DNA from: Rhytidiadelphus loreus
Taxonomy: Eukaryota; Streptophyta; Bryopsida; Hypnales; Hylocomiaceae
Length of the DNA stretch: 64,000 nucleotides
Assembly: GCA_947034895.1 (NCBI GenBank)
Contig: OX344762.1
Location: 4,469,501-4,533,500, forward strand
Direction: 5' to 3'
Shown piece after piece: positions 26,195 through 38,487 of this stretch (position 1 is the first letter of the stretch; every line of letters starts with the position of its first letter). The position numbers were made by a program, and so were the translations under genes. The notes beneath the pieces were generated by a model that did no database searches, was not told the origin of the DNA, and saw nothing but the letters and a program-made list of their open reading frames with translations.

Positions 26195-27500
26195 GTGCCT
26201 TGAAAAATTCCATGAGAGGTTTTCCAAAAAGTCTCGGTTTTTCTGATCTCCAAAAGATCTTTTTTCAAACGGTCAACCGCTAAAAGTCACAAAGAAAAAT
26301 TCATGTAAATTACATAGGCTGCGGTAAAATGTCACTAAAAATTAGATTAACTTCTTTTGTATTAAAAATGCGCCCCGACAAGTTTCAAAATATTCCGATA
26401 GCAAAAGGCAATCAAATCACCGACATTCCCCCAATTATTAATTACGGTAGAATTTTCGTAGAGTTGATTGGTGTTTCAAGAGTGCACGAAGTCGGAATGA
26501 AGACATCAAGGGGTCTTTTCTTTCTCCCTAGGTCCCTTCCAAAAACCGTAGCCAGTCGCCCTAGTCCGAAAAGGTAACCTCTAAAAGTTAGATTTTTACC
26601 TTTTTATTGATTCTAGTTGGCGTTGGTTGTTGATGGATTTTTAGCAAGGGAAAAAAAGGGTAGAAGATTTTAAGGACTAGAAATGAACTTTTGAAGCTAA
26701 TGGCGCAATTTGTCTGCAATTTGGAGTTGAACTCCAAAAGTTAGAGTTTAGGACCAACGTAAAAACTCTAATACGGTGAAAATCCTAAAAGATAAGGATG
26801 AAAATCTCGCATGATAGAGTTACCTAGGTTAGAAAGGAAGGGTATAAAAAGGAACCCTACTCCCTCCCAAAACACCCCATTTTTTGTACTTGGGACCATT
26901 GGTCCCGTTTTGTGTGAAGATTTTCGCCCTTTTTTGGCCAAAACTCTTGAGTTTTCTCTTTTGGCTTCTTTTGAAGCCGTTGTTGGTGTTTTCCAAGAAG
27001 TGTAAAAGATTTCAAGGGTCCTTCTATACCTTGTTGCTATTTTGGGTTGAAAGTTGATACCTTCTTATTACAAAATATTGTATTGAGTTGGTCATTGATC
27101 TTTGTCCTTGAATCTTAATGTTATACTAACCCTAAAGCTTACCCTCCACCGTACTTTGACAATGCCGCATTGGAGGGCCTCTAGTTTTGTGTTTTCTTCA
27201 CCCTTATTGTATTAACCCTTGCTACTAACTCGAACTCCTTCTATCCTTGTCACTAACCTAAGTCCCATGTGTAGTATTGGTTCTAGTCTGTTTTATACTT
27301 GTTAAGGAAAATAGTGGAGTGGTTCCCTTTAAGGTAACAAACTTCTACCTTTCCTAATTGGTTGTAAGTCTTAGATTGTGTGTTAAAAGGTCCATTAGAC
27401 GGCGGAGCTTTGAACCTCCAAGGGTTCACAAGTCCTAGATTTGGTGTTAAATCCAAATCAAAGGCGAAGCTTTGAACCACCCTTCTAGTTAACTCCAAAG
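26195..27500 (+). repeat. Dispersed repeat R1, copy C (inverted, partial)
   Basis: It is homologous to copy B in opposite orientation. CCATGAGAGG and the CTCGGTTTTT block at 26209 match the reverse complement of 25440-25465. Further blocks follow outward: GTTGGACTCC-like (about 26720), GATAAGGATGAAAAT (about 26790), then the GGCGGAGCTTTGAACC motifs at 27400-27480. With copy B it forms a large inverted arrangement with a spacer of about 730 bp. Confidence 0.6.
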
Positions 27501-27699
27501 TTTAATTTCTAAAATACATTGAAAACAAATCAAAGTTTAGTATCCAAAATAGAGTTTTATCAAAGCTACAGTTAAGTGTCAAATCCCGAACTTTACCAGG
27601 TATCCATGGGTATCAAAGTTTCTTTCCCAAGCATCGATGGGGTCTTCACTCTCAAAGGTGCCAATGAAGGTTTGATCATTTTCCGTTTTTAGTTTTTCT

Positions 27700-27990
27700 T
27701 TACGAGGGCCAAGCCAGCCCCCGCAAATCCCAATTAGCCGGAACAGGAGCCTCCAGTAAGCTATATAGCAAGACCTTACCAGTCGGGTAGTAAGCCGCCC
27801 AGCCAACCGGAACAATAGCCCCTAGCAAACCGGAACAGCAAGCCCCAGCCAACCGAGACCGCGAGCCTCTAGTTAGCTGAGTAAGCAAGCTCAACCAACT
27901 GGATAGTAGACCCAGCTAGCCGAGTAGCAAGCCCAGCTAGCCAAATAGTAGATCTAGTAGATAGGACAGCAAGCCCAGTACCTCAGATTA
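27700..27990. repeat. GC-rich minisatellite, unit about 21 bp
   Basis: Degenerate tandem copies resemble AGCAAGCCCAGCTAGCCGAG. Repeated words are AGCCGGAACA, AGCAAGCCC and AGCTAGCC. The block is clearly richer in G+C than its surroundings. The open frames crossing it on the minus strand come from the repeat. Confidence 0.7.
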
Positions 27991-28083
27991 TTCGCCGTTT
28001 TTATGTTTTTTTTATTTTGGGGGGTTTGAAGGTTCTTTAGGAAAAATAGAGGGAAAAGAAGAAGAGAAACGAATTAACTATAA

Positions 28084-28400
28084 AATTAACATAGAAGTAG
28101 AGTAGGTTAGTATAGGGAAGGAGGCATAGATTATCATAAAAATAGAGTAGTTTAGCATAGAAAGGAAGAGACATAGGTTATCATAGAAGTAGAGTAGTCT
28201 AGCATAGAAAGGAAGAGACATAGGTTATCATAGAAGTAGAGTAGTCTAGCATAGAGAGAAAGAGACATAGATGAGCATAGAAGTAAAGTAGTTTAGTATC
28301 AAGAAGAAGAGGCATAAATTAGCATAGAAGTTAGAATAGTCTAACATAGAGGTTATAATAGTCTAGCATAGAGAAGAAGGATAGTTAGCATAAAGAATAA
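28084..28400. repeat. Tandem repeat, 47-bp unit
   Basis: GCATAGAAAGGAAGAGACAT recurs at about 28155 and 28202, and a variant follows at 28249, exactly 47 bp apart. More diverged copies lie on both sides. The unit is A/G-rich and includes GTAGAGTAGTCTAG. Confidence 0.85.
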
Positions 28401-29640
28401 AGAGTGAAGTAAGCAAGAAAAACGTCTATCCTACAACCATAACTTCCTTCAACCTCACACCCTTCCAACAACCATCACCACACGAAACCAATCTCAAATG
28501 CACAAGTGAAGAGTGAGAGAAGGCTTAGATAGAGAAGGGGCACTATAAAGGAAGATAGGACGGGAATCCCTTTTACCATTAGGATAAGTTGACGTATAAG
28601 AAAGTTAGGTTGGACATAAGTGGTAATTAATTCATATTTTGACTTACTAAATAGGTAGGTAACACCTCAACCACTCCCAATTAATGGGGCACGAGTGTTG
28701 AAACAAAGGAAAAGGAGGGGAAAGAAACTGAGGGAAAGATATACGGATCTTTCATGGCTATAAAGAATTTTTTGGCCAATGGGTGGGGTCATCCTCAATG
28801 GTGAAAGAAGGGGGCTTGACCGCCTTAATCATGAACCTCCATACCAAGGTAAGATCCTAACCTCTCTTCTTTAAAATTAGCCCATAAAGAGTTAATCATT
28901 AGATAGGGCCGAGAGCTAAGTGCTAGTAGGACAAAATTTAAGTTAGATTTGATTGAAGAAGTGTAGAATAGACACCGAGAGGTTTTCAAAAACATAAGAC
29001 ACGTAGGAATTCATTCTCTTTAAACATTGATTCATCAAATTGCAAAAGATTTTATTTCAACTCACTAAGATACTACAACATTGTACTATGATTTGTGAAT
29101 TGGCGATAGGTATTAGTTCTAAATTAGTGTTGCAAGTTTTAGATTGCATTTTTTCCTATTTTTGTGTTTTTTATAGAATCCAAAGCATTAATATGAACTC
29201 AGTTTTCAATGTTTTCTTCCTTGAAGTCAATTAGCATTGCAAAATGCACTACAAAAATTGCAACAACTCCTTCAAGTAGTTCAACCCTATATCCTATGGT
29301 GGAGCTTTGTTGTACATGGTGGGTTCTCTTCTTCCATCATTTTGTATAGTTTTCTAGGGTCAATTTGCTTTGAACTACTCCAATGTATTTAAAGAATAGG
29401 TCTATACTATCACTTCATTTTAGTGTGTTGTGATTTGTACAACATTTGATACTAAATTACATTGTGATTCCTGAAGTGTTGTAGTAGAGCTATTGGAAAC
29501 TATTTGCATTGAAATTACGCATGCTTGCACCACACGAGTACATGCTTCCCTTGAAAATTTCTCATCACATTTTTTTTACTTGAAATTGTCTTTTTCTCCC
29601 TCAAATTTGACAATGGATGAAATTCAACATTAAAGATTAA
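28401..29640. other. No gene seen
   Basis: Mixed-composition intergenic sequence. I found no domain, inverted ends or tandem repeat. Confidence 0.4.
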
Positions 29641-29679
29641 ATAAATATAAATAAATATTATTTTTTTAAATGATAAATA

Positions 29680-29990
29680 TTTAAAATTTAAAATTTAAAA
29701 TTTAAAAATAAATGATAAATATTTAAAAGTAAATAATAAATATTTAAAAATAGATAATAAATATTTAAAAATAGATAATAAATATTTAAAAATAGATAAT
29801 AAATATTTAAAAATTAATAATGAATATTTAAAAATTAATAATGAATATTTAAAAATTAATAATGAATATTTAAAAATTAATAATGAAAATTTAAAAATTA
29901 ATAATGAATATTTAAAAATTGATAATGAATATTTAAAAATTAACAATGAATATTTAAAAATTAATAACAAATAATAAATTTAATATAAAA
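29680..29990. repeat. AT-rich minisatellite, 21-bp unit
   Basis: About 14 copies of a unit close to TAAAAATAGATAATAAATATT. Because 21 is a multiple of 3, the minus strand stays open and reads a heptapeptide (LLIFKYS-like) repeated about 13 times. I treat the open frame as a by-product of the repeat. Confidence 0.9.
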
Positions 29991-30469
29991 ATGATAATCT
30001 GGAAAAGGACATTTTGATGTGGTCGCACTGATACTACATCAAATTTGAAAATTTTGTAATTTTGTATTAATTTTAATATTAATTTTTTAAAACTTTTTAT
30101 AATATTTGAAAATAATTTATTTGAACTATCCCGCACTAATCAAGCCTTGTAGTTTGCTAGCCAATTTTTTTTTTATAAATTTGCCAAATTTCGTAGCCAA
30201 AAGTTTGTCTTTTGACGTGAAAATGTAAAGATTTTCTTGCCATCATTTAATATAAAATGACTTAAATGCTAATTTTTTTTGCTAAAAATATGTTCAAAGT
30301 TTGATATACTAGCATGATTGAATAAAGCAATGCAATCTCTGATGATCTAGATGTCATAAATCATCATACAAATAGATCAATTTGGCTGTTATAGGGATGG
30401 CACTAACAACTTATAAGCTTTAATGATGAGCTAACTCTCCTAATAATTCAGCATCCAAAACTAAAGATG
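29991..30469. other. No gene seen
   Basis: AT-rich spacer between the minisatellite and the LINE target duplication. Confidence 0.4.
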
Positions 30470-33170
30470 TAAGATGGCTATGTTTTTTGTTTTGTTTTTT
30501 GAAACACATGGACAATTTCCATTGATAGAAAAAATAGTACACAGAACCAAAGGAACTAGCTTTTGGCAAAAATATTTAGGTTTTTCAAAATCTAAAAAGC
30601 AACCAATCAAAGCAAGCAACACAAGGCAACCACGACCAGAGTCCAAGTCAAAAAACCAAGTCAAAAGTCAAGTGCCAAAGCGAGCACAAGACAAAAGGCA
30701 AGACCTATAATCCAAAAACTACTCCTAGAAAGCCCCCAAAAGAGTTGCATTCTTAGTTGAAAGCACCCAACTTGGGATGAGCCAGTTTCCAGCTCATTGT
30801 AAGATGAGATTTTTTGCAAAAGAAATCTAATTGAAGCCAAATGCTATCAAAACGTCGGAGAAAGGTGCTTTCTTTGTCAAGGTAGAGTTCGCAAAGTTTT
30901 GTAGTTTTGAACCACACCACTTTTGCGTAGTCAACAAAGGCTTCCCATAGAACTTGCTCAAGTTTTTGTGGAGGCCAAGGGTTGTTGTTGAAACAAATTG
31001 CATTACAATCAAGCCAAGCAGTCCAAATCACCGAGCCTCTAAAGAGAGACCACATTGAAGTGCCCCTTTTCAATCTCCTAGGCAGTTTTGAACCTAGAAT
31101 ACATTGTTGCCAAGTAAGTGAAGGCCAACTTCCAGCAACTGAAAGAATTTGGAGAGCATAGTAAAGGACCGAAAGAGCAAAGTTCCATGCGTGACGGGGG
31201 TTTTCACAATGGTGAAACTAATGTAGGATAGATTCTTCAATTCCTGCATGACAATTGATATAGAGTGTAGAGATGTTTGGGTTGGCGATCTTGTGCCAAT
31301 TATGAACCGCCCTTGCATAGTGATAGACCAACAAAAGGAAGCCTGCATCTTTGTGAGGACGACCTTTTTGCCAAACTTCATTCCATCTAGATTGATATCC
31401 CACCACAAGATCACCATGTCATTTCTTATGAATAGGCTTAATTAGTAATGTGCGTTTGATCAATAGAGAACAATCCATCTTAGCGTTATATGAGTGAAGA
31501 GGTCTATAAAGGGGCAAGGAAGTATTCCACACCCATCTTCTTGGATCAAAGAATAACTCAGAAACTACTCCAACATAAATTGAGAGACCAACTTTGTTTT
31601 CAATGATTCTAATTTGTTTTAACCATCCTGAAACAATTGGTTTGTCGTAGGTCACGTGGTTGGTCAATTTTCTCAATGTCAAGAACGAGGATCCAATCGT
31701 ATAGCAATGGGTGTCTGATGGAAGTTCCACAAAGCCTCTATCCAAAGAGAATCAAGGCTTGAAATGGGGAGTGGTGACAAAAACTAATGAAAGAAGAGCA
31801 TCTGTGTCGTGTACAAAAAGACCAATATACTCCTGCTTCCATGTGATGAATTGATTATCCGTAAGCATGAAAATCCACTCAGTTGGGATAGAAGATACTA
31901 AATTGCGGTAAGAATGGACTTCAGAGTTTTCTAAATGGAATCTTACTTTTGCGTCTTCCCAAGTAAAAAAGGAATAAGAAGGATTATCCCAAATATGTTG
32001 GATTTGCTACATACCGTTTTCCATAAGTCGAGCGGCCTTGTTAGCAAAAAAACCATGATGACCTCCAATGAAGTTGTAAGAACTTCGTCACAATTTTGGG
32101 GCGGTAAAGCTATGATATGTTTGTTGAGTAGACGCTAAGCGCGTACAATTCAATCCCAAGCTCTAGATCCTTTACTTGCACAAAATTTATGGAGGAAGGC
32201 CCATTGTGGCATTGCTGGCCAAATCCCTTAGGATTGAAGTCTAAATTGAAGAAGGCGAAACCTCAGGAGAAATTGTAGATTAGATGATCTTGAAAGCATG
32301 GCTTTCAAGATTCATTTAGCCATAAGGGCATGGAGTGCTTTTTCTAGATCAATGAGATTCAAACCTTCAATTTACTTTAAGGCACAATAATCTGACCAAC
32401 TAACTTGTGCCCGGCTATGGTAGGTGGATCCTAACCAAAGAAAATCCCGCATTGAAGTACAAAGTTTTTGAATGATAAATAAGGAGCCTCTTTATATGGC
32501 AATAAAGTACCAGAATGTACTGAGGAGAATGAAATTGACTATCTAAAGACAAGTGAATGCTAGTCGAATATACTAGCTTCTTTCGAACCTTTCTTGTTAA
32601 GAAATCATCTACATCCGTGGTATGTAGATTGATTTGAAATGGAGAACCCAATAGTTTGAATAGTAAGTGCTCTACAACCTATGGACAATCAATATGTGTA
32701 AGCCAATGTAGGTAGGTTCAGAAAATAGCCAATATGCAAGGCTTTTAGGCTAGTTAATCTTAAGGCCTGAAGCAAGGCCATATCTTTCAATGAGAAGGGA
32801 GAAGTGACGAAAATTTCTTTCTTCACCCTTTAATGTGAAGTTAACATCATTTGCATACTAGTTAATGAGTTTTTTAGCACAGTCGGATGAAAGAGTGATA
32901 CCGGCTAGTTCACCATGGTGTAGTAGATGTTTGGCCACAACATTGAGTGCTTCTCTAACAAAAAGGAAGAGGTAAGGGGCAAGTAGACATCCTTGACGTT
33001 GTCATGTTGTAAATTCGTACATAGTATAAAAATACGTAGTATGCGTTATTCGTGTAGCTTCAAGGTGACGCCTTCTAGTGAAGATGTGAGTCATCTATAT
33101 AAAAAGGAGAGTCCCTATGAGAGTTGCATTGAATTGAAGTGTTGTAGTTTGCTTTTACTTTAGATTTAGA

Positions 33171-33630
33171 ATGTCGAATTGGAGGGTTTTTTTCTGAGTC
33201 TCAAAATGAAGAGCTTCAACCGGAAGCTGAGATTGAACTTTCTTTGTCACAACTACCAGATCAGCCTCTTTTGCTACGGGATCTTGTTTTATCGCATGAA
33301 CGTCCTAAAGATGAAACTGGGCCTTCCCGTCTGCCAAAGCAACCTCGTGTGGAATGGCGTTGGCACGGAAACTTACTTGAAGATGCTCGAGCATTGGTGA
33401 TTCTGCTTCAGGTCGGATGTGTTGAGCCCGGTAGCCGAGAAGTGACATTTGAAGGGAGCTTTGAAGGTTTGAACAACGATCAATATTTTTGCATGGTGAA
33501 GCCTATCGAAGGAAGTCGTGGTCACCAATGATGGTTAGAGGGGCCAGTCAATCCTTTAACTAAGGCGGATCGTACAGAATATGTGGCGGCGACTGTCAAA
33601 CGCATTCTCAAATTTCTACAGATGGAGTGA
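33171..33630 (+). pseudogene. Decayed small gene inside the 2-kb element, unknown family
   Basis: A coding-like frame of about 153 codons. It starts at ATG 33171, about 65 bp after a TATA-like box. It needs a one-base shift in a run of seven T (about 33186-33192) and passes a TGA at 33529-33531 before a final TGA at 33628-33630. The frame reads acidic and hydrophilic parts, then RLPKQPRVEWRWHGNLLEDA, an AL(V)ILLQVGCVEPGSREVTF block, NNDQYFCMVKP, and finally DRTEYVAATVKRILKFLQME. I recognise no domain. It could be a captured host gene piece or an element-specific protein. Confidence 0.5.
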
Positions 33631-34059
33631 AGTTTCGATTGGAATTCTAGTTTTTTACCTCTAATAGATGTATTTGGATCTTTAGTTCTTCATTCCATAC
33701 TTGGAGTGAATTTATATAATAGTTTTGTGTGTAAGAAGTAGTTTGAAAGAAATATCTAATTCATTTTCCTTCTAAGTGAACTTGGAGTGAATTTCTTTCA
33801 ATGATAAAGATAAGAAAATATTTGCTTGGGCCAAATAATGGCTCAATTATTGGGTTTTTTTGCTTTGGGAGCAAGTTAGGGGCTGACCTCACTTGTTTGT
33901 GTGGTTAGAGTGAAGATAGTGTGGAGAAAAAGGTGGGGGGTACTATTCATCTTCTCTCCCGTTGTGAGTTTGAAGAGGACCCGAATGTTTAGAGACTCAT
34001 TGTGTTGTGATTTTGAAGAGTTTTGAAATGAAAATTAGAGGTGTTGAGTATCATGGTGT

Positions 34060-34500
34060 TTAGTTTCCAAATTGATCTCACTTGCTTAATTTGGAGTTGT
34101 GAATCAAAAGTTGTGCTAGTTTGAGTGGTGGGAGGTTTGTTGCCTTTGAAAATAAGAGGTAGAGACTTCGACCGGCCATAAAAGACGGATAGGTTCTTGG
34201 TTTGCAATGAAATTTGGAGGGAGTGTAAGAAATTGTGTTAACTTTCCATGAACATATCATTCGTTCTATTTGGAGTTTGTATGAGAAAGTTGTGAATGTG
34301 GAAGCAAAGGAGGGTTTGCTGCCTTTCTTTTGTCAAGGCCGAAACTTTGGATGGCCATAGAAGTTGGACAGAGTTTTATATTCATTTGAGATTTGAAGGA
34401 GAAGTAGATTATTATATAAGATTTCCAAAAAGCTATTACTTGGTTCATTTGGAGTTGTGATGAAACGGTGGCACTCCACCAAAGTTCAGCTTGAGAATTG
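34060..34500. repeat. Imperfect tandem repeat, about 180-bp unit, inside the 2-kb element
   Basis: Copies near 34062, 34240 and 34425 share ATTTGGAGTT(G)TGA, GGTTTGCTGCCTTT or GGTTTGTTGCCTTT, and GGCCATA(A/G)AAG. The open frames on the minus strand (up to 145 codons) follow this repeat and are not taken as genes. Confidence 0.6.
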
Positions 34501-37026
34501 GAGTTGCGGTTGGAGGAGTTTTGAAGACTTTGTGTGTTTGTTTGTGTGGCTTGTGGCTTTGTAAACATTGTTGTTGCGGGCGGCTTGGGTAAAACCAACG
34601 CTAGCCTCATTTTGTGTTGTGAGTGATGAAGTGGGGTTAATGGCCCACATGGTCGAGACTTGCTTGTTCTCACGGTGAAAGCTTGTTTCTTAAAGCTGGT
34701 CACCGGGAGTTTGAAAGTTTAGAAGCCAATCTTTCGGACGGTCAGCTCGTGGTTTGGCCGTCCCGTTTTACCCGTCCGAAGCCGTGGGATCTTATCACAC
34801 ACCTTTACCCTTAAACCCATTTAGAGCCACATCAGGATAGGCCAACGGGCACGGTTTCAAGACGAAGAAAAAGATTCGACGTTCGAGACTGAAGATTCGA
34901 CGTTCGAGTGTGAAGATTCAAGTTTACTTGTGACTTTACGTTCTCAGTTCCTAAACCATTTCGAGTTGCAGCCGGAATCCCCGTGATTTCCCGAGGCAAA
35001 AGCTCTCAACACGACAACGTACCCCTTGAAGAACTAAGAATGATTCACTGAATGTCCTTACCATTGAGACAAATTGTTGTCTCTGCGTTTATAAATAAGA
35101 TCTTGACTAGATTCACAAAGCTAGAAGGGATTCCCATGACTTCCATCACTTAGAATAAAAAAGGAAGATGGACTATGTCATACGCTTTCTTGAAGTCTAA
35201 CTTCAATAAAATTAAGTCTTGCTTAGACTTTTTTGCCCATGCAATAGATTCATGAAGTAAAAGAATATTGTCAAAAATGTAACAGGTTGATATGAAGGCC
35301 GTTTGGTCAATGCCGATTTTGCTTAAAATAGGCTACAAGCTCTTTTGAAAAGCTTTAGCCAATACTTTGTAGGGAACATTGAGAAGACTTATAGGTCTCC
35401 AATTGCTCAGATCCTCCCTAGAGCCTCCTTTATATAATAGGGCAATCATGCCATGATTCATACCTTTAAGAAGGGATTCATTAAGAATAGATTAATGTAT
35501 CATATCAGTAAAAGCAAATCCTATCATGTTCCAATATTTCTTATAAAATTCTGTGATGACATCATCAGGGCCTAGATATTTGTTGGACGCCATGTCCTCA
35601 ACTGCAAATTTAAGCTCTTGTTCACTAATGGAACATGATAGTGATAATTTATCTGCCTCGGGGATGTTATCTTGTAGAAGACATAAGAATTCATCCATGG
35701 CAATAACTTGGTCAAGAATCACAGGATCAATCAGAGTATAGATGGCTATAGAAATCAGAGCATACTTTGTTCATCTCTTTTTGATCATCAACTAGAAGAC
35801 CTTGAGAGGTCTAGAGACCGGTGATTGCAGATGATGTATATTTTTCACAAATAGCTTTAAAGAATTCAGCATATATAATATTACCACAAAATTTCCATCT
35901 AATCCGTGATTTAACTTTTTATCCAGCCACCTTTCTAGTTTCCACTTCTTGAAAATGGAGTTGGGCTGCGCCATGTGAGTTTTGAACAATGAAGTCATCT
36001 GAAGAAACTTGTAAGACTATTGTGGCATTAGAGAGATCTTTCTTGGCACCATCCTCCTCTACTCGGAAATCCAAGGCCTTTCGGCAACAAAAAAAAACGA
36101 TAAGTTTTGGAGACAACTTTCATTTTAGAGAAAAAGGAAGTTGAGGGAGGGAGACCATACTAAGCCTGCTCAATGACTAATCGAGCTTTATCCAACCAGA
36201 GATCACTCATCGATCTTCCATCTACTTGGACGCATTTGGGTGGTATTGAACTCCACTGTGGCAGAAACTGGTGAGTGGTCTGACCAAGCATTGTCACTAT
36301 GAATCATGTAGTCAAGTAATTTGCGACTAGAAGAGCCTGTACCATTCTTGAAGAGGTACATCCTATCCAGTCGGGCTAGAATGTAGTGTCCATCAATTCG
36401 AAAGTTGTCCCATGAATATTGAAAACTTCCAACTGATCGTATGTTATCCTCTACATTGAGGTGCCGCTTGAGATTAGAAAAAAGGGCTTTTTCATTTGCA
36501 GGGATCATACTTCTATACAGATTTGTCTTGTCATGTCTAGCTTCAACCATGTTGAAGTCGCTTGCAAGAATCTAATGACAAGAGGGAGAGGTTGGAAGAA
36601 GTCTGATCATAGACTCTCATAGTTGGCATCTAGAAAAAGAGTCATTGGGAGTGTAGACATTGATAATTCCCACATCCTCGCCCGGAAGACCCTGTAGCAA
36701 TATCCATTGGGCCTTTTTGTCTAAAATAGTGCTAGAATTGATAACCATATGTGCAAGTTTTGGAGCCACCATGGTGATGATTCCACCCTTACTAGCACCA
36801 GGGCCCAAAGGGTCATTGTTGTAGCCTACAAAGGCGGTTGTTGAATATGAAGTGGCTGAATTCCAAATAGTTTTAGCTAGATTGTCAAAATCATGATTGC
36901 GGAGCTTATATTCTTGTAAAAGAACAATATCCAATTGTAGCATACAATGAAGATAGTTACGAAGCATGGAAATTGAGGTTTTGTTGTTAAGTCTTCTAAC
37001 GTTGAAAGATAGAAGTCGTATAATCA

Positions 37027-38487
37027 TTAACGAGGAATGGGTTGAGAGAATATTTGAGCAGCATTTTCTACGCTTTGTTGGGAGAGATTGCTCCTAAATC
37101 CCCAATTGTCTAACCTAGCTGGAGTAGGAGTGATTGGTGATGTAATAAAAGGAGATGAGAAGGTTCTAGTAGCTGCGCGGGCACTTTGGACAGATACAAT
37201 CATTGAAGCTGCAATGGGTTGGGCCTCAAAACCATCCTGTTGCAAAGGGGAATTGACTATGGGAAACACTTGATTTTGCCGAAAACGGTCTACCGTCATT
37301 TTCTAAATTGCCTTGTAGGCTCATGCATTGTCTCGTTTCTCTACTGAGCTGGATTGTGATGGAAGGCGATTATGTTGAGACTCCCGAAACAAGGTTAAAG
37401 AGGGCATCCTATGTTCCACCAGTGAGAATGAGATGGCACAGGGGGCCAAAGAAATCGACTAGAAATCTCTTGGGTTTCTACCTGCTACGTTGATTGGTGA
37501 AAATTGCATATTTTTGGCATCTTCAAAGGCTTCTTCTTCAACTGGAGAGGGATCATGGTTAAAGTCTTGCACGAATTTGTCAACAACTTCATCTATAAAT
37601 GAGAAGCGTGTACCTTGGTTGCCGCTGATGCCAAGTAGTTCTAGTGTAATATTGGCTGGCTCAGTTGAGACATTGTGAATAATTTGCAATGACTGAAAAG
37701 CTTGGATAACAATCGGATTGTTTGAATTACTTGGAGAACTCAAACTGTCCGGAAGGAGGTCTGCATCATGTATGTCAATGCTCGGCCTACCTGGAGGTTG
37801 GATCTGACTCTTGACCATGTTGCTCGACCTACCAAGGCACTGGGTCGAGTACTGATTGTTGCTGCCGGCATTACCTTGGATAACAAGTAAGTTCTGGTCA
37901 CTAACATGTGGATTGCCTAAAAATTGAGATGAGGTTTGATCTATACATGTATTAGAAGGCAAAGTGTCAATGGTCTGACTAACCATACCTAGAGTGTCAA
38001 TATTTGAAGTGATGATATTTTCGGCCGGACTTTCTGCATGCCCTATGTGACTAGTTGAACATATATTGTGAACATTAGAATGTTCTGTTGGTTGCGGCAA
38101 AATATCTTCAACGGCAATTATATCTCTTGTGGTATTCCTCAGCTGCAAGTTGTTCAAGGCATCATGTTCTTCCGCCAAGTGTTGCATATAATGTTCGATC
38201 TCTTCTTCGAGTTCCATATCAGTGACATTCACAGTTGAAGGCTCATCGACAATATCTGAAATGTGTAGTGGATTGTCAGCTAGAGTCAAGGGAAGAGCAA
38301 AAGGGAGATTTTCAATTACTGAAGCACCTTGGTTGGATGAGTCATGTTGACAATGTTGATGGGTTGCAGTTGCCGGTGGTCGCAAATGTTGGAAAGGGAA
38401 AGGCAGAGATGACATCTGCGGAGAAGAAAGCTGTGACATTTGGACTGAAAATATTGAGGATTCCGATGAAGCTGAGTCAATAGTCAA
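37027..38487 (-). pseudogene. LINE ORF1, C-terminal linker remnant
   Basis: One minus-strand frame runs from 38487 to a stop at 37459-37461 and continues in the same frame at 37299 to a stop at 37027-37029. It is low-complexity, rich in Ser, Asn, Pro and Gln. That suits the long linker that follows the zinc knuckle in plant LINE ORF1 proteins, but no CCHC motif or N-terminal domain is present. Its final TAA overlaps the ATG of ORF2 (TAATG), a common arrangement in LINEs. Identity rests mainly on position; alone it would be unrecognisable. Confidence 0.65.

Larger units (their letters stand above)
33000..35016 (+). mobile_element. 2.0-kb TG...CA element inserted in the LINE reverse transcriptase
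   Basis: Its ends are TGTCATGTTG at the left and CAACACGACA at the right, a 10-bp inverted pair with one mismatch. It is flanked by ACGT at 32996-32999 and 35017-35020. Removing it and one ACGT rejoins the LINE frame as QGVRQGC, which fixes the boundaries. TG...CA ends and a short target duplication fit a solo LTR. Against that, it contains a gene-like frame (33171-33630) behind a TATA-like TATATAAAAA at 33096. A non-autonomous element that carries its own or a captured gene is the alternative. It inserted after the LINE. Confidence 0.8.
30753..37027 (-). pseudogene. LINE ORF2: endonuclease and reverse transcriptase, broken
   Basis: The protein would nick the target and copy the LINE RNA into DNA. 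The endonuclease starts at 37027 with LLSFNVRRLN, then LLQE and GIINVYTPND; its C-terminal half (36203-36550) has YSWDN, ARLDRMYL and SDHSPV. The reverse transcriptase starts near 35722 (NKYLGPDDVITEFY), then has the NWRPISLLNVPYKVLAKAF block, LLKLDFKKAYD (about 35171-35210, first catalytic Asp kept), a GVRQGC block split by the inserted element at 33000-35016, and YAND at 32846-32857 in place of YADD. The end (30753-31406) looks like a zf-RVT domain: NEVWQKGRPHKDAGFLLL, then spaced Cys/His. Many stops and frame changes are present, so no active protein is expected. Confidence 0.9.

Noticed and set aside
29695..29970. 91-codon minus-strand frame with a repeated heptapeptide
   Set aside because: It follows entirely from a 21-bp minisatellite in frame. 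There is no start context or flanking coding sequence.
30474..30710. 78-codon plus-strand frame rich in Lys and Gln
   Set aside because: It is the reverse strand of the LINE 3' tail.
31248..31445. Plus-strand frames within the LINE (also 35553-35741, 37490-37678, 38235-38483)
   Set aside because: They are shadows of the minus-strand LINE reading frames.
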